A stretch of 64,000 nt of DNA from Methanocella paludicola SANAE (GTDB lineage: Archaea; Halobacteriota; Methanocellia; Methanocellales; Methanocellaceae), in the NCBI RefSeq assembly GCF_000011005.1, contig NC_013665.1, forward strand, positions 2,333,501 through 2,397,500, in the 5' to 3' direction. The notes beneath the pieces are model-generated. The model did no database searches. It was given only the letters and a program-made list of their open reading frames with translations, and was not told the DNA's origin. A program made the position numbers and the translations under genes. Positions 42,277 to 51,095 of the stretch are shown here, piece after piece; the stretch's first letter is position 1, and each line of letters opens with the position of its first letter.

Positions 42277-43614
42277 ATGGGATTATTCGGGACGAATGGC
42301 GTTAGAGGCATAGCGAATGTGGAATTGACGACCGAGATGGCGATGAACTTAGCGAAGGGTTTCGGCACGTTCAGGCCGGGCACCATTGCCGTGGGGCGGG
42401 ATACGAGGGAGTCGGGAGAGATGATCAAAGCCTCGGTCATCGCCGGGCTCTTATCGACGGGCTGTAAGGTCGTAGACCTTGGCATCGCCCCCATCCCGGC
42501 GGTCCAGAACTACGTGAAGCAGTGTAAGCTGGACGGCGGCATCATGGTCACGGCCTCGCATAACCCTCCCGAGTATAACGGCATCAAGGGCATCGCGAAG
42601 GACGGCACCGAATATTCCCACGAGGACGAGGCCGTCGTCGAGAAGCTTTATTATTCTCACGCGTTCGCCAGGGCGCAGTGGAGCCAGACCGGGGGCCTGA
42701 GCTACGCCGACCCGAAGCCCCTCTACATCGACGGGATCGTCTCTACAGTGGACGCGGAAGCCATCGGGAATAAGAAGTTCAAGGTAGTTGCGGACCCCGG
42801 CAGTGGCGCTGCCAGCCTGACCACGCCCTTCCTCCTGAGAAAGCTGGGCTGTAAGGTCGTCACCCTCAACGCCCAGGTGGACGGAACGTTCCCGGGCAGG
42901 AACCCGGAGCCCACGGGCAACGAGATCAACGACCTGAAGGCGGCCGTCGTCTCGGCCGGCGCAGACCTGGGAGTGGCCCACGACTGCGACGCCGACAGGG
43001 CCGTATTTGTGGATGAGAAGGGCAGGTTCGTCAACGAGGACGTCCTGCTCGCCATCATGACGGAGCACATCCTGAAAAAGAGCCCCGGCGCCACCATCGT
43101 CACGCCGGTCAGCTCTTCCTCGCTTATCCAGGACATCGCCGATAAGTACGACGCGAAGGTCATCTGGACCCAGGTGGGCAGCATCTACGTGGCCCGGACC
43201 ATGATGGCCACCGGCGCCGTGTTCGGGGGAGAAGGCAACGGAGGGCTCATTTTCCCGAAATTCCAGTACTGCCGGGACGGCGGCATGTCCGCTGCGTCGA
43301 TGCTCGAGATGCTGGCGCACACGGGCAAGAAATTATCGGAGATCATCGACTCGATGCCCGCCTACCACAGCGTCAAGGACAAGATCAAGTGCAAGGACAA
43401 GGAGGCCGTCATCCAGGCGATCGAGGCCTACACGAAGGGCGAGAACGTCGATAATACCGATGGCCTTAAAATTTATAGGCCGGAAGGCTGGGTACTCATC
43501 CGGATGTCCGGCACGGAGCCGATCATCAGGGTTTTCGCCGAGTCGAGGAGCGCGGAAGGGGCCAAAAAGCTTGCCGACTATGGCGTGGGCCTGGTAAATC
43601 AATTCAACAAATAA
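42277..43614 (+). CDS. glmM: Phosphoglucosamine mutase / phosphohexomutase (GlmM-type)
   Basis: 445 residues. It begins MGLFGTNGVRGIANVELT, has the phospho-Ser loop VTASHNPPEYNGIKG, the metal site DCDADRAVF, the sugar loop GGEGNGG, and the C-terminal phosphate-binding RMSGTEPIIRVFAE. The FGTNGVRG start and GEGNGG loop fit archaeal phosphoglucosamine mutase, but phosphomannomutase/phosphoglucomutase activity is possible. It feeds UDP-GlcNAc for surface glycans. Nine bp after MobB-MoaE. Confidence 0.88.
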   Translation: MGLFGTNGVRGIANVELTTEMAMNLAKGFGTFRPGTIAVGRDTRESGEMIKASVIAGLLSTGCKVVDLGIAPIPAVQNYVKQCKLDGGIMVTASHNPPEYNGIKGIAKDGTEYSHEDEAVVEKLYYSHAFARAQWSQTGGLSYADPKPLYIDGIVSTVDAEAIGNKKFKVVADPGSGAASLTTPFLLRKLGCKVVTLNAQVDGTFPGRNPEPTGNEINDLKAAVVSAGADLGVAHDCDADRAVFVDEKGRFVNEDVLLAIMTEHILKKSPGATIVTPVSSSSLIQDIADKYDAKVIWTQVGSIYVARTMMATGAVFGGEGNGGLIFPKFQYCRDGGMSAASMLEMLAHTGKKLSEIIDSMPAYHSVKDKIKCKDKEAVIQAIEAYTKGENVDNTDGLKIYRPEGWVLIRMSGTEPIIRVFAESRSAEGAKKLADYGVGLVNQFNK

Positions 43615-43626
43615 AAAGTTAAAGCC

Positions 43627-43645
43627 GGGGCATAACGCCCCATCC
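43627..43645 (+). terminator. Possible weak terminator after glmM
   Basis: GGGGC/GCCCC hairpin with a 5-nt loop, then CATCCGTTTTC, starting 12 bp after the stop. Short T-run, so low confidence. Confidence 0.35.
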
Positions 43646-43675
43646 GTTTTCAGGTGATAAACAGTTTTAAGAGGA

Positions 43676-43948
43676 TTACAAAAACCCTTTACGTTCCAGC
43701 CAGTTAACCTGCGGGCCGGTATACCGCCAGACCACGTCGGCCTTCTCGTCCTGGAACTCCCAGGGGATGACGATGACCACGTCGTTCTCGCGGATCCAGA
43801 TGCGCTTCTTCATCTTCCCCGGGATCCGGCACATTCTCGTCACGCCGTCGACGCACCTGACAACAACGCGGTTGGCGCCGAGCATACTGGTCACGGTGCC
43901 TAACATCTCTCTTTCCTTTTTATTGGGTACTCGTACCCTGGTGACCAT
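43676..43948 (-). CDS. eif1A: Translation initiation factor 1A (aIF1A), N-terminus possibly 16 residues longer
   Basis: 90 residues from the ATG at 43948. S1/OB-fold with [73 protein letters not shown], matching archaeal eIF-1A throughout. In-frame upstream codons read [15 protein letters not shown], which resembles the charged head that other aIF1A proteins carry before VTRVR. There is no ATG/GTG/TTG for it, but CTG 43996 has AGGTGA 4 nt upstream. It assists start-codon selection on the small ribosomal subunit. Downstream of tyrS by 83 bp. Confidence 0.92.
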   Translation of the reverse strand: MVTRVRVPNKKEREMLGTVTSMLGANRVVVRCVDGVTRMCRIPGKMKKRIWIRENDVVIVIPWEFQDEKADVVWRYTGPQVNWLERKGFL

Positions 43949-44031
43949 CTCGCCCTCTTCTCCAGGGCGGCCACCCCTGTTATCCGGGATACTCAGTCTA
44001 TCACCTTCAATGCATACGCAGACGGATGATA

Positions 44032-44982
44032 TTATACTTTCTTTCTTACAGGCTCTAAGATCATATTCATATACTTAGCGGCCGCCTTTTTCAGGTCCAT
44101 CGGGTGGACCTTCTTCTCGGCGAACGCGCTCTTCAGGGCCTCGAAGCTGGAGAAATCCATGTTCCCGCCGTGCTTCTCGGGCCGCTCGATCGTTATGGCC
44201 GGATACCTCATGAAGATGTGGTACTTGAACAGGTCCAGCACCGGGTTATTCTCGACGACGCCGATGGGGCAGAATGCCTTATCGATCTTCTTAGTGACGC
44301 TCTCGGCGGGCTCGTCGACGCTGATATTGTTCCCCTTGCTGGAGGACATCTTAGTCCCGTCCAGCCCCAGCAGTATGGGCGTATGCAGACACACGGGGCT
44401 CTTAAAGCCCATGGTGGGGAGCTGCTCCCGGGCGATCATGTGGATCTTCCTCTGGTCGATGCCGCCCGCGGCCACGTCTACGTCCAGCGTAGCGATGTCC
44501 ATCGACTGCATCAGCGGGTAGATCATCTGCGAGACGTGCGGGTCCTCGGCGTCCCTCGACACCTCGTCCATGCTGCGCTTCGCTCGGTTCAGCGTCGTGT
44601 CGCAGGCCATGCGGAGCACGTTCATCTCGTACTCCGGGGATAGCTGGTACGATGAGCCCAGGACGAACCGGGTGTTCTCCTCGCTCAGCCCCAGCGCAAT
44701 GAAGCACCGCTTGTTATATTCGGCGATCTTCTCGATCTCCGCCATCGTGCCCTTGCGGTTAAGATAAGCATGAAGGTCGGCTAACAGCACGGTCACTTTA
44801 AAACCGGCGTTCTGGCAGTCGATCAGCTTGTTGACCGTGATCATGTGGCCGAGATGAACGTTGCCGCTTGGCTCGTAGCCCACATAGACCGACGGGTGCG
44901 CCTTCTCCTCTAGAAGCTTCTTCAGCTCATCCATGGTCACTACCTCTTCGACGTTTCTCGTGACCAGCTCTAACCTATCCAT
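44032..44982 (-). CDS. tyrS: Tyrosyl-tRNA synthetase
   Basis: 316 residues, the archaeal length. Class I signatures [16 protein letters not shown] (HIGH) and [12 protein letters not shown] (KMSKS); tyrosine pocket [28 protein letters not shown]. The C-terminal anticodon-binding region is short as in archaea and ends in PVRKKV. Probably cotranscribed with aIF1A downstream. Confidence 0.96.
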   Translation of the reverse strand: MDRLELVTRNVEEVVTMDELKKLLEEKAHPSVYVGYEPSGNVHLGHMITVNKLIDCQNAGFKVTVLLADLHAYLNRKGTMAEIEKIAEYNKRCFIALGLSEENTRFVLGSSYQLSPEYEMNVLRMACDTTLNRAKRSMDEVSRDAEDPHVSQMIYPLMQSMDIATLDVDVAAGGIDQRKIHMIAREQLPTMGFKSPVCLHTPILLGLDGTKMSSSKGNNISVDEPAESVTKKIDKAFCPIGVVENNPVLDLFKYHIFMRYPAITIERPEKHGGNMDFSSFEALKSAFAEKKVHPMDLKKAAAKYMNMILEPVRKKV

Positions 44983-45100
44983 TTTGAGACACCACTGCCC
45001 TAATAGATGCCCGGTTGTATATATTATTTCTGTTTTCCGGCAGGCGGGACAACATCTACTTTATTAATGGCCGGCACATTCTTTACATGAGGTCCGTCCG

Positions 45101-45709
45101 ATGATAAATGAAGAGAAACCCGGCTTAATGAACATGCTCTGGAAGTATAAGTTCATAATTGCGCTCGCAGCGACAGCGGCCATACTGGCGGCGACGACGT
45201 ATTATTACTACGACCAGTCGAACGACCGGGCTGCTGACCTGAGCCTTAAGAACACGGAGCTGGACGGCCTCGGCGCTAAATATCTGAACCTTTCTAACGA
45301 GCACACGGCGCTCATCATAAGCAACAACAACCTCACGGAGCGGTACAATAACCTGAGCGACATGTACAATGGCCTTTCCTCGAACGAGTCGTCCCTGAGG
45401 TCGGATTATAACAGCCTTAGATCCAGCGTCGACGGCTTCCAGGAAAACGGCCCCCGGATAGCCCTCTCCTATAACACGTACCTTTCGGGAAGCGGCGACG
45501 GCCAGAAGCGCTACCTCGTGACCAACGCCTATAACGTCGGTGACAACAAGGCGTCCCGGGTCACCATCAAGTGCCGCATAATCTTCGACGGCCAGCCGAA
45601 CCTCAACGAGCAGACCTTTACGAACGTGGCGCCGCTGGACAAGAGGAACTACACGTGGGAGCTCTCCCCGCTGGCGCAGATAGAATCGGTGTGGGTCGAG
45701 TACAACTAA
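45101..45709 (+). CDS. Membrane-anchored coiled-coil surface protein (paralogue A)
   Basis: 202 residues. A cytoplasmic head of about 16 residues, one transmembrane helix (YKFIIALAATAAILAATTYYYY), a coiled coil rich in Asn/Ser/Leu (about 45-115, e.g. LNLSNEHTALIISNNNLTERYNNLS) with many N-x-S/T sites, and a C-terminal beta domain (VTNAYNVGDNKASRVTIKCRIIF..EQTFTNVAPLDKRNYTWEL..ESVWVEYN). No family name known to me. First of three related units (45801, 46040) in a row, probably exposed on the cell surface. Confidence 0.8.
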   Translation: MINEEKPGLMNMLWKYKFIIALAATAAILAATTYYYYDQSNDRAADLSLKNTELDGLGAKYLNLSNEHTALIISNNNLTERYNNLSDMYNGLSSNESSLRSDYNSLRSSVDGFQENGPRIALSYNTYLSGSGDGQKRYLVTNAYNVGDNKASRVTIKCRIIFDGQPNLNEQTFTNVAPLDKRNYTWELSPLAQIESVWVEYN

Positions 45710-45800
45710 AGTCGGTACTCCTGAAGTTCACGGATCGTGAGAGAAGCTTTATTTTAGCCCCCGCCAGACTACGCTAATTAAGGCACATGGAGGCGAAGTG

Positions 45801-45973
45801 ATGGCGGGTAAAGGTAACATAAAATTACCATAAAAGGCGAGATCGTGAACGCCGACAACACGACGAGCGTCAGCGAGCAGACCTTCACCGACGTGGAAGC
45901 CCTCGACAAGAGGCACGTGAAATGGGAGTATTCGACGTCCGTGCGGCTCAACAACGTCTGGTATGAGACCTAG
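45801..45973 (+). pseudogene. Broken copy of the coiled-coil surface-protein family
   Basis: A GGAGG site and ATG at 45801 begin a frame that ends after ten codons. From 45821 another frame encodes KITIKGEIVNADNTTSVSEQ, TFTDVEALDKRHVKWEYSTS and NNVWYET then stop. This lines up with the C-terminal end of the 45101 protein (VTIKCRIIF.., EQTFTNVAPLDKRNYTWELS, ESVWVEYN). The anchor and coiled coil are gone, so this is a deleted, frame-broken paralogue. Confidence 0.75.
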
Positions 45974-46039
45974 AACGGATAAGCACTAACCTTTTATATT
46001 ATATGCCGATAATAATCATGTACTAAAGGGGATGGTTGT

Positions 46040-46669
46040 TTGAGTAATGGAAGGTCACTTGGTAGTGGCGGCTTTAAACCTAACGGCTCATTGTCGAACA
46101 TTATTGTCGTTGTCCTGGTCGTCGTAGTGCTGATATTATGTGCGGGCGTTTTCCTGATGTATAACAACGAGAAGGGCGCCAACAACGACGCAGCGGCCGC
46201 AAAGCAGGCGTTCGGCGCCTTGAACGATTCGTATAACGACCTTTCGGGCAAGTACACGGCCCTCGTCGCCAACAACGCGGACCTGAAAGAGCGGTTTGAT
46301 CAGCTCGAGACGAAGTACGATAACGTCTCGACGGATTACGCTTCCCTGAAGAACCAGAGCGACACGATGACCGTCAAGGTCGGGGAGTTCCTCGAGAGCG
46401 AGCCGACGGTGGCGTATAACTACCGCATAACATCGAGCCTGGGCGCGAACAATACCTCGGACATGAAATTGACCGTGAACGTCTTTAACGTGGGCAATTC
46501 TGACGTGAGCAGCGTCCTGGTGAAGGTCACGATCCAGTCGCTGGCGGATAATTCCACGGGCGAGCTCGTCAGGACCATCTCGTCGATACCGTCGCTGTCC
46601 AGCCGCAGCATCGACTTTACGCTGGATAACTCCACGAGAGTCCAGAGCGTGTGGGTGAACATCAACTAA
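46040..46669 (+). CDS. Membrane-anchored coiled-coil surface protein (paralogue B)
   Basis: 209 residues from TTG 46040 (GGGGATGG upstream). Same layout as paralogue A: Gly/Ser-rich head, transmembrane helix (IIVVVLVVVVLILCAGVFLMY), coiled coil (about 45-120, ALNDSYNDLSGKYTALVANNADLKERFDQL), then a beta domain with VFNVGNSDVSSVLVKVTIQ and STRVQSVWVNIN. The endings QSVWVNIN and ESVWVEYN mark the family. Overall similarity to A is moderate, so the duplication is not recent. Function unknown. Confidence 0.8.
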   Translation: MSNGRSLGSGGFKPNGSLSNIIVVVLVVVVLILCAGVFLMYNNEKGANNDAAAAKQAFGALNDSYNDLSGKYTALVANNADLKERFDQLETKYDNVSTDYASLKNQSDTMTVKVGEFLESEPTVAYNYRITSSLGANNTSDMKLTVNVFNVGNSDVSSVLVKVTIQSLADNSTGELVRTISSIPSLSSRSIDFTLDNSTRVQSVWVNIN

Positions 46670-46742
46670 GATCCTTCACCCGCTTTTCTTTTACGGCATT
46701 ATTTTAGTGAAAATCTATAAGCGCGAGAGTAGAGCCTTTTTC

Positions 46743-47447
46743 ATGTACCAGATCGTCGGCCATCGCGGAGCCCCGCGGCAGGCGCCCGAGAACACCATGC
46801 TGTCATTCAAGCGTGCCATCGACATCGGCGTGGACTGGATCGAGTTCGACCTCCGCAAGACGAAGGACGGCGTGCTCGTGGTCATCCATGATGAAAAAGT
46901 GGACCGGACGACGAACGGCGAAGGGATGATCCGGGACATGACCTTAGAGGGGCTTCAGGGCCTGGACGCTGGCGACGGGCAGCGGATCCCATCATTAGCT
47001 GAGGTAATCGCGCTGGCGAAAGGCCGCGTCGGCATGGACATGGAGATCAAGGAGGCGGGCACCGAGGAGGACGTGGTCGATGCCATCCTGAGAAGCGATA
47101 TCAAGTCTAGCTGCATGGTCTCGTCGTTTATTCTTGATTCCGTCAAGCTCGTAAAGGAAATGGACTCTGGGATTACGACGGCCGCCATCATGGATAAGAT
47201 GCCCGACGACCCCCGGCACTGCCTGGATATGCTTTCCGGCATGCGGGCGGACGCCGTCATGCTCAGTAAGAAGATCGCGACGCCCCCATTCGTGGGACAG
47301 ATACGCCGCCAGGGCCTGAAGGTCGGCATATGGAACGCCGACACGCTGGATGAGATCGAGAAGTTTGCCGCTATGGACCCTTATTATTTATGCAGCAATT
47401 ACCCTGAGAGACTTGTCGAGTTCCGGCAGGTACACGCCGTCATATGA
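46743..47447 (+). CDS. Glycerophosphodiester phosphodiesterase
   Basis: 234 residues from ATG 46743. GDPD TIM-barrel landmarks: VGHRGAPRQAPENTMLSFKRA (catalytic His and R-G), WIEFDLRKTKDGVLVVIHDEKVDRTTNGEG (metal Glu/Asp and second His), MDMEIKE, and VGIWNADTLDEI near the end. No signal peptide, so it is cytoplasmic. It hydrolyses glycerophosphodiesters to glycerol phosphate and an alcohol, in lipid turnover. Confidence 0.92.
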   Translation: MYQIVGHRGAPRQAPENTMLSFKRAIDIGVDWIEFDLRKTKDGVLVVIHDEKVDRTTNGEGMIRDMTLEGLQGLDAGDGQRIPSLAEVIALAKGRVGMDMEIKEAGTEEDVVDAILRSDIKSSCMVSSFILDSVKLVKEMDSGITTAAIMDKMPDDPRHCLDMLSGMRADAVMLSKKIATPPFVGQIRRQGLKVGIWNADTLDEIEKFAAMDPYYLCSNYPERLVEFRQVHAVI

Positions 47448-47528
47448 CGTGAAAGGGATATTATTTTAAAGGCGACATCTATAGGTATTTCGAGGCTAAT
47501 TCGTATACGATTAATGGACTGATACGCG

Positions 47529-48866
47529 ATGGCGATACATCCCATAGAGTTCCGGTACGGCACGCCCGAGATGAAGGCCGTGTGGACCGAGGAATCGAAA
47601 TTACTGAAGCTGCTCATGGTGGAGGCGGCGCTGGCGAAGGCGGAGGCCGAGGTGGGCCTTGTCTCGAGGAGCGATGCGGAGACCATCGCCTCGTGCATGA
47701 ATAAGGTCAATGTAGAGAGGGTCAGGCAGATCGAGGACGAGATAAGCCACGATATGATGGCGGTTGTGCTCGCCTACGCGGAGCAGTGCGGCGAGGCCGG
47801 CAAGTGGATCCACTACGGGGCCACTTCAAACGATATTCTGGATACCGGGCTGGCGCTGCAGCTTAAGGACGCCATGGAGATCATCGACGATAAGCTGGAG
47901 AAGCTTAAGCAGGCGCTTTTAAAGAAGGCGGACGAGACGAAGACGCTGGTAACGGCGGGTCGTACGCATGGCCAGCTTGCTGTGCCCACGACCTACGGGC
48001 TGAGGTTTGCCATATGGGCCATGGAGGTCGCAAGGCACCAGGAACGCCTGAGACAGATGAAGCCCCGCGTGGCCGTAGGCCAGATGAGCGGCGCCGTGGG
48101 GACGCAGGCGGCCTTCGGAAAGGACGGCATCCGCATCAAGGAGCTTACGATGAGGGAGCTCGGCATACCCGCCGTCACAGTATCGAGCCAAATCATCCAG
48201 AGGGACAGGCATGCTGAATACATGGAGTTCCTGGCGCTGGTGGCCAGCACTCTGGATAAGATCTGCCTGGAGATCAGGCTCATGCAGCGGAGCGAGATCG
48301 GCGAGCTCGCGGAGGGCTTCGGCAAGAAGCAGGTCGGCTCGTCGACGATGCCCCATAAAAGGAATCCCATCAATTCGGAGCAGGTATGCGGACTGGCACG
48401 GGTCGTTCGGGCCTACGTGGAGCCAGCCCTGGAGAATAACGCCCTGTGGGACGAGAGGGACCTCACGAACTCGTCCTGTGAGCGTGTCATAATCCCCGAG
48501 GCGTCCATTTTGCTGGACCACATCCTGAGGAAGACCATCAACGTGATCAGCGGCCTGACGTTCTACCCGGAGAACATCAAGCGCAACCTCAACGTGCTCA
48601 AGGGCGTGCAGATGAGCGAGGCCGTCATGATAGCGCTGGCGAACCGCGGGTTCGGGCGCCAGAAGGCCCACGAGATCGTCCGGAGCGCGTCCATGAAGGC
48701 GTTCGAGCACAATATGCCCTTCAGGCAGGCCCTCATGGAAGACACTGAGATCTCCGGCAAGCTGACGCCCGCCGAGATCGACGAGATCACCGACCCGGCG
48801 AAGTACATCGGAACGGCCATGGAGCAGGTCGAGGAAGTTTTAAGGAAAGAAGGCTACGTACATTAA
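47529..48866 (+). CDS. purB: Adenylosuccinate lyase
   Basis: 445 residues of the fumarase/aspartase superfamily. Substrate His in TAGRTHGQLAVPTTYG; general-base Ser loop VGSSTMPHKRNPINSE; also WIHYGATSNDILDTGLALQL and ERVIIPEASILLDHIL. It acts twice in purine synthesis, on SAICAR and adenylosuccinate. Twelve bp before the GT2 gene. Confidence 0.96.
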   Translation: MAIHPIEFRYGTPEMKAVWTEESKLLKLLMVEAALAKAEAEVGLVSRSDAETIASCMNKVNVERVRQIEDEISHDMMAVVLAYAEQCGEAGKWIHYGATSNDILDTGLALQLKDAMEIIDDKLEKLKQALLKKADETKTLVTAGRTHGQLAVPTTYGLRFAIWAMEVARHQERLRQMKPRVAVGQMSGAVGTQAAFGKDGIRIKELTMRELGIPAVTVSSQIIQRDRHAEYMEFLALVASTLDKICLEIRLMQRSEIGELAEGFGKKQVGSSTMPHKRNPINSEQVCGLARVVRAYVEPALENNALWDERDLTNSSCERVIIPEASILLDHILRKTINVISGLTFYPENIKRNLNVLKGVQMSEAVMIALANRGFGRQKAHEIVRSASMKAFEHNMPFRQALMEDTEISGKLTPAEIDEITDPAKYIGTAMEQVEEVLRKEGYVH

Positions 48867-48877
48867 TAAGCTGTACT

Positions 48878-49597
48878 ATGAGCGATTTCCTGCTGATGCT
48901 CCCCACGCTGAACGAGGAAGAGGCGCTGGGAGCGCTCGCCCCCGAGATCCCGAAGTGGATGGACGTTCTGGTAGTGGACGGCGGCTCCACCGATAAGACA
49001 AAAGAGGTCGCCGAAAGTCTCGGCTACGGCTTTTTACCCCAGAAGTTCGGCAAGGGGAAAGGCTGCGGCGTCAGGTCTGCCATGGAGTACTTCCTGGGTA
49101 AGGAGTACTTGTATATGGGCATGATCGACGCCGACTATACGAATCCGCCGTCGGAGATCAGCCGCATGTTCGACGCGATGAAGGCCGGCGGCCACGATAT
49201 GGTGCTGGGCGCCAGGGACCGTAAGGTGCAGCATGACATGCTTGGGTGGTTCTCACTTTTTATTAATTCGTCCACGTCCGGCCTGACTTCCTTCGCTTAC
49301 CGGATGGACCTGCCCGACATCCAGACCAGCTACTGGCTGTTTAGCCGTAAGTCCGTCGAGACCCTCTATCCTTACCTGGTCGCCCGGGGCTTTGAGATCG
49401 AGTACGACATGGTCTATAATGCCTGGAAGGCGGGCCTCCGCATCGGGACCGTCCCCGTGACGATCCGGGGGCGGCTCGGGGAGACGAAGTTCACGAACTA
49501 CCTGCGGCTGAAGCAGATCTACCACGGGCTGCGTTATGTGGGTAAGAGCCTGTATGTGATAGCGACCGGTCAGAGATCGAATGGCCGCCGCCCGTAG
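48878..49597 (+). CDS. Glycosyltransferase family 2 (dolichyl-phosphate sugar synthase-like)
   Basis: 239 residues, GT-A fold. It opens LLMLPTLNEEEALGALAPEI, has VLVVDGGSTDKTKEVAESLG, the metal-binding MIDADYTNPPSEISRM (D-x-D) and DMVLGARDRK. It has no C-terminal transmembrane tail, so it resembles the soluble DPM1-like type that loads a sugar onto a polyprenyl phosphate. Linked to purB by spacing only. Substrate not determined. Confidence 0.87.
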   Translation: MSDFLLMLPTLNEEEALGALAPEIPKWMDVLVVDGGSTDKTKEVAESLGYGFLPQKFGKGKGCGVRSAMEYFLGKEYLYMGMIDADYTNPPSEISRMFDAMKAGGHDMVLGARDRKVQHDMLGWFSLFINSSTSGLTSFAYRMDLPDIQTSYWLFSRKSVETLYPYLVARGFEIEYDMVYNAWKAGLRIGTVPVTIRGRLGETKFTNYLRLKQIYHGLRYVGKSLYVIATGQRSNGRRP

Positions 49598-49624
49598 CTT
49601 ATTCTTATCATTTAAACGCTGTTT

Positions 49625-50122
49625 TGTTTGGTCGGTATCACGAACCTCTCCAAAGGAATTAAAGCACGAATTTTTCTTTAAGATTTTTCTCACGAAGCCT
49701 CGAATGCTCTAGCTCACCGTCAACGCACGAACTCTCTAATCCACAGGGCAGTGCTCTAAGCCTCTAACGCGCTAACCCGAAAAGAATGCTCTAAGGCTCT
49801 AAAACACGTTTGAAACGCTAAAAGGTGGAGCACGAACACACGAAGGCACGGCTAAACCGCCAATGCCACAAAACACCCAAAATGCGGGGGAACGACCGGG
49901 CTCTTAGAGTGTTCGTGCTCCACTGTTTAGCGTTTCAAACGTGTATTCGAGCTTTAGAGACTTCTTTTCGGGTTTGGGGCTTCGGGCGTTCGTGCAATGC
50001 CCAGAGTATTAGAGAGTTCGGGCGTTGACGGTGTTTTAGAGATTTAAGTTTTAGTGAGTAAAATCTTAAAGAAAGATTTGTGGTTTAATTCCTTTGGAGA
50101 GGTTCGTGATACCGACCAAACA
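49625..50122. repeat. Long palindromic element R4 (about 500 bp) with 69-bp terminal inverted repeats
   Basis: The first 69 bp (49625-49693) and last 69 bp (50054-50122) are inverted copies with only four mismatches, beginning TGTTTGGTCGG. A second inner pair (49805-49839 and 49909-49943) matches nearly perfectly, and CTCTAA/CGCTAA-type words between also pair roughly. The whole stretch could fold as one hairpin centred near 49874. There is no transposase and no credible gene; the two short frames over the ends look alike only because the ends are inverted copies. It fills almost all of the gap 49598-50157. Confidence 0.85.
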
Positions 50123-50157
50123 AATCAACATCACGGGCAACATGGCATATGCCAGTT

Positions 50158-51084
50158 TCAGAGAACGAATGCGACTGTAAGCACTATGGTCGCCAGAATA
50201 TACGAGTCGCTCGCCGACTTCATGTACGGCACCAGCGATCGAGGCCGGTCGAAATACTTGAGCAGCCCCTGGCAGGCAAAAGCGCTCAGCGGCAGGGCGA
50301 CGAAGGCGATAGCGGCAAAGTACGGGAGCATGCCCGACAGGATACCCGCGAAAAACGCCAGGTAGGCAAGAGCGCTCAATAATATGAACACGTAGACGGC
50401 ATTTTTTCGTCCCAGCCGCACGACCAGGTTCTTCTTCCCGACGGCCGAGTCCGCCTCATAGTCGGGGAACTGGAAGATGTACATGGCGGCCGTGTTAAGG
50501 AAAGCCACGGGCAGCGACGATACGAACACGACCGCGAGGGGCACGAGAAAGTCGTTAAAGTTCGCAGGGGACAGGGGCACCTGCACCACGAAGGCGCCAA
50601 GCACCATCAGAGGGGTGGCGATGAGCCGGGCAGTCTCGCCCAGGCCTCGGTAGGCCAGCTTAAAGGGCGGGGCCGTGTAGAAGAAGCCGATGACGGCGCC
50701 GATGAAGCCGACGGCGAGCACGGCCGGGCTCCGGGTAATGACAATGAAAATGCCGAGCACGGCGCTGAGCCCGAAGCTCAGGAGGCCCGCGATAAGCACG
50801 CTCATGGGGCTCAGCTTTCCCTCGGGCAGGAGCCCGCTGCCGCCGCTGTATGGGGTGCGCTCCTTGTTCAGTACGTCGGTGCCGCTTTTGAAGTCAAAAT
50901 AGTCGTTCACGATGACGGTACCCGCGTGAAGCGCCATCATGGCCACGACCGCGAGCACGCCGTAGAGAAGGCTAAATGACTCTGGCACATATGCGTAAGC
51001 AACGGCCGAGCCCATTACGACGGGCAGCGCCACGAAGATCAGGAAAAGCACGCGAAATTCCTTAAGCCAGGCCTGTATGTTCAT
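50158..51084 (-). CDS. UbiA-family prenyltransferase (MenA-like)
   Basis: 308 residues from ATG 51084, with about eight or nine hydrophobic segments. First Asp-rich motif NDYFDFKSGTD followed by NKERTPYSGGSGLLPEGKLSP, which is close to 1,4-dihydroxy-2-naphthoate prenyltransferases; the second motif lies in FQFPDYEADSAVGKKNLVVRLG. It joins a polyprenyl chain to an aromatic acceptor. In a methanogen the product could be methanophenazine or another prenyl carrier (inference). Six bp from the upstream beta-propeller gene's end, so a shared transcript is likely. Confidence 0.88.
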   Translation of the reverse strand: MNIQAWLKEFRVLFLIFVALPVVMGSAVAYAYVPESFSLLYGVLAVVAMMALHAGTVIVNDYFDFKSGTDVLNKERTPYSGGSGLLPEGKLSPMSVLIAGLLSFGLSAVLGIFIVITRSPAVLAVGFIGAVIGFFYTAPPFKLAYRGLGETARLIATPLMVLGAFVVQVPLSPANFNDFLVPLAVVFVSSLPVAFLNTAAMYIFQFPDYEADSAVGKKNLVVRLGRKNAVYVFILLSALAYLAFFAGILSGMLPYFAAIAFVALPLSAFACQGLLKYFDRPRSLVPYMKSASDSYILATIVLTVAFVL

Positions 51085-51095
51085 GGGCACGACCT

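Noticed and set aside
49253-50365. Two short frames over the ends of R4 with similar peptides (KILKK..FNSFGEVRDTDQT)
   Set aside because: They read the two inverted 69-bp ends; similarity follows from the palindrome. No ribosome site and no family.
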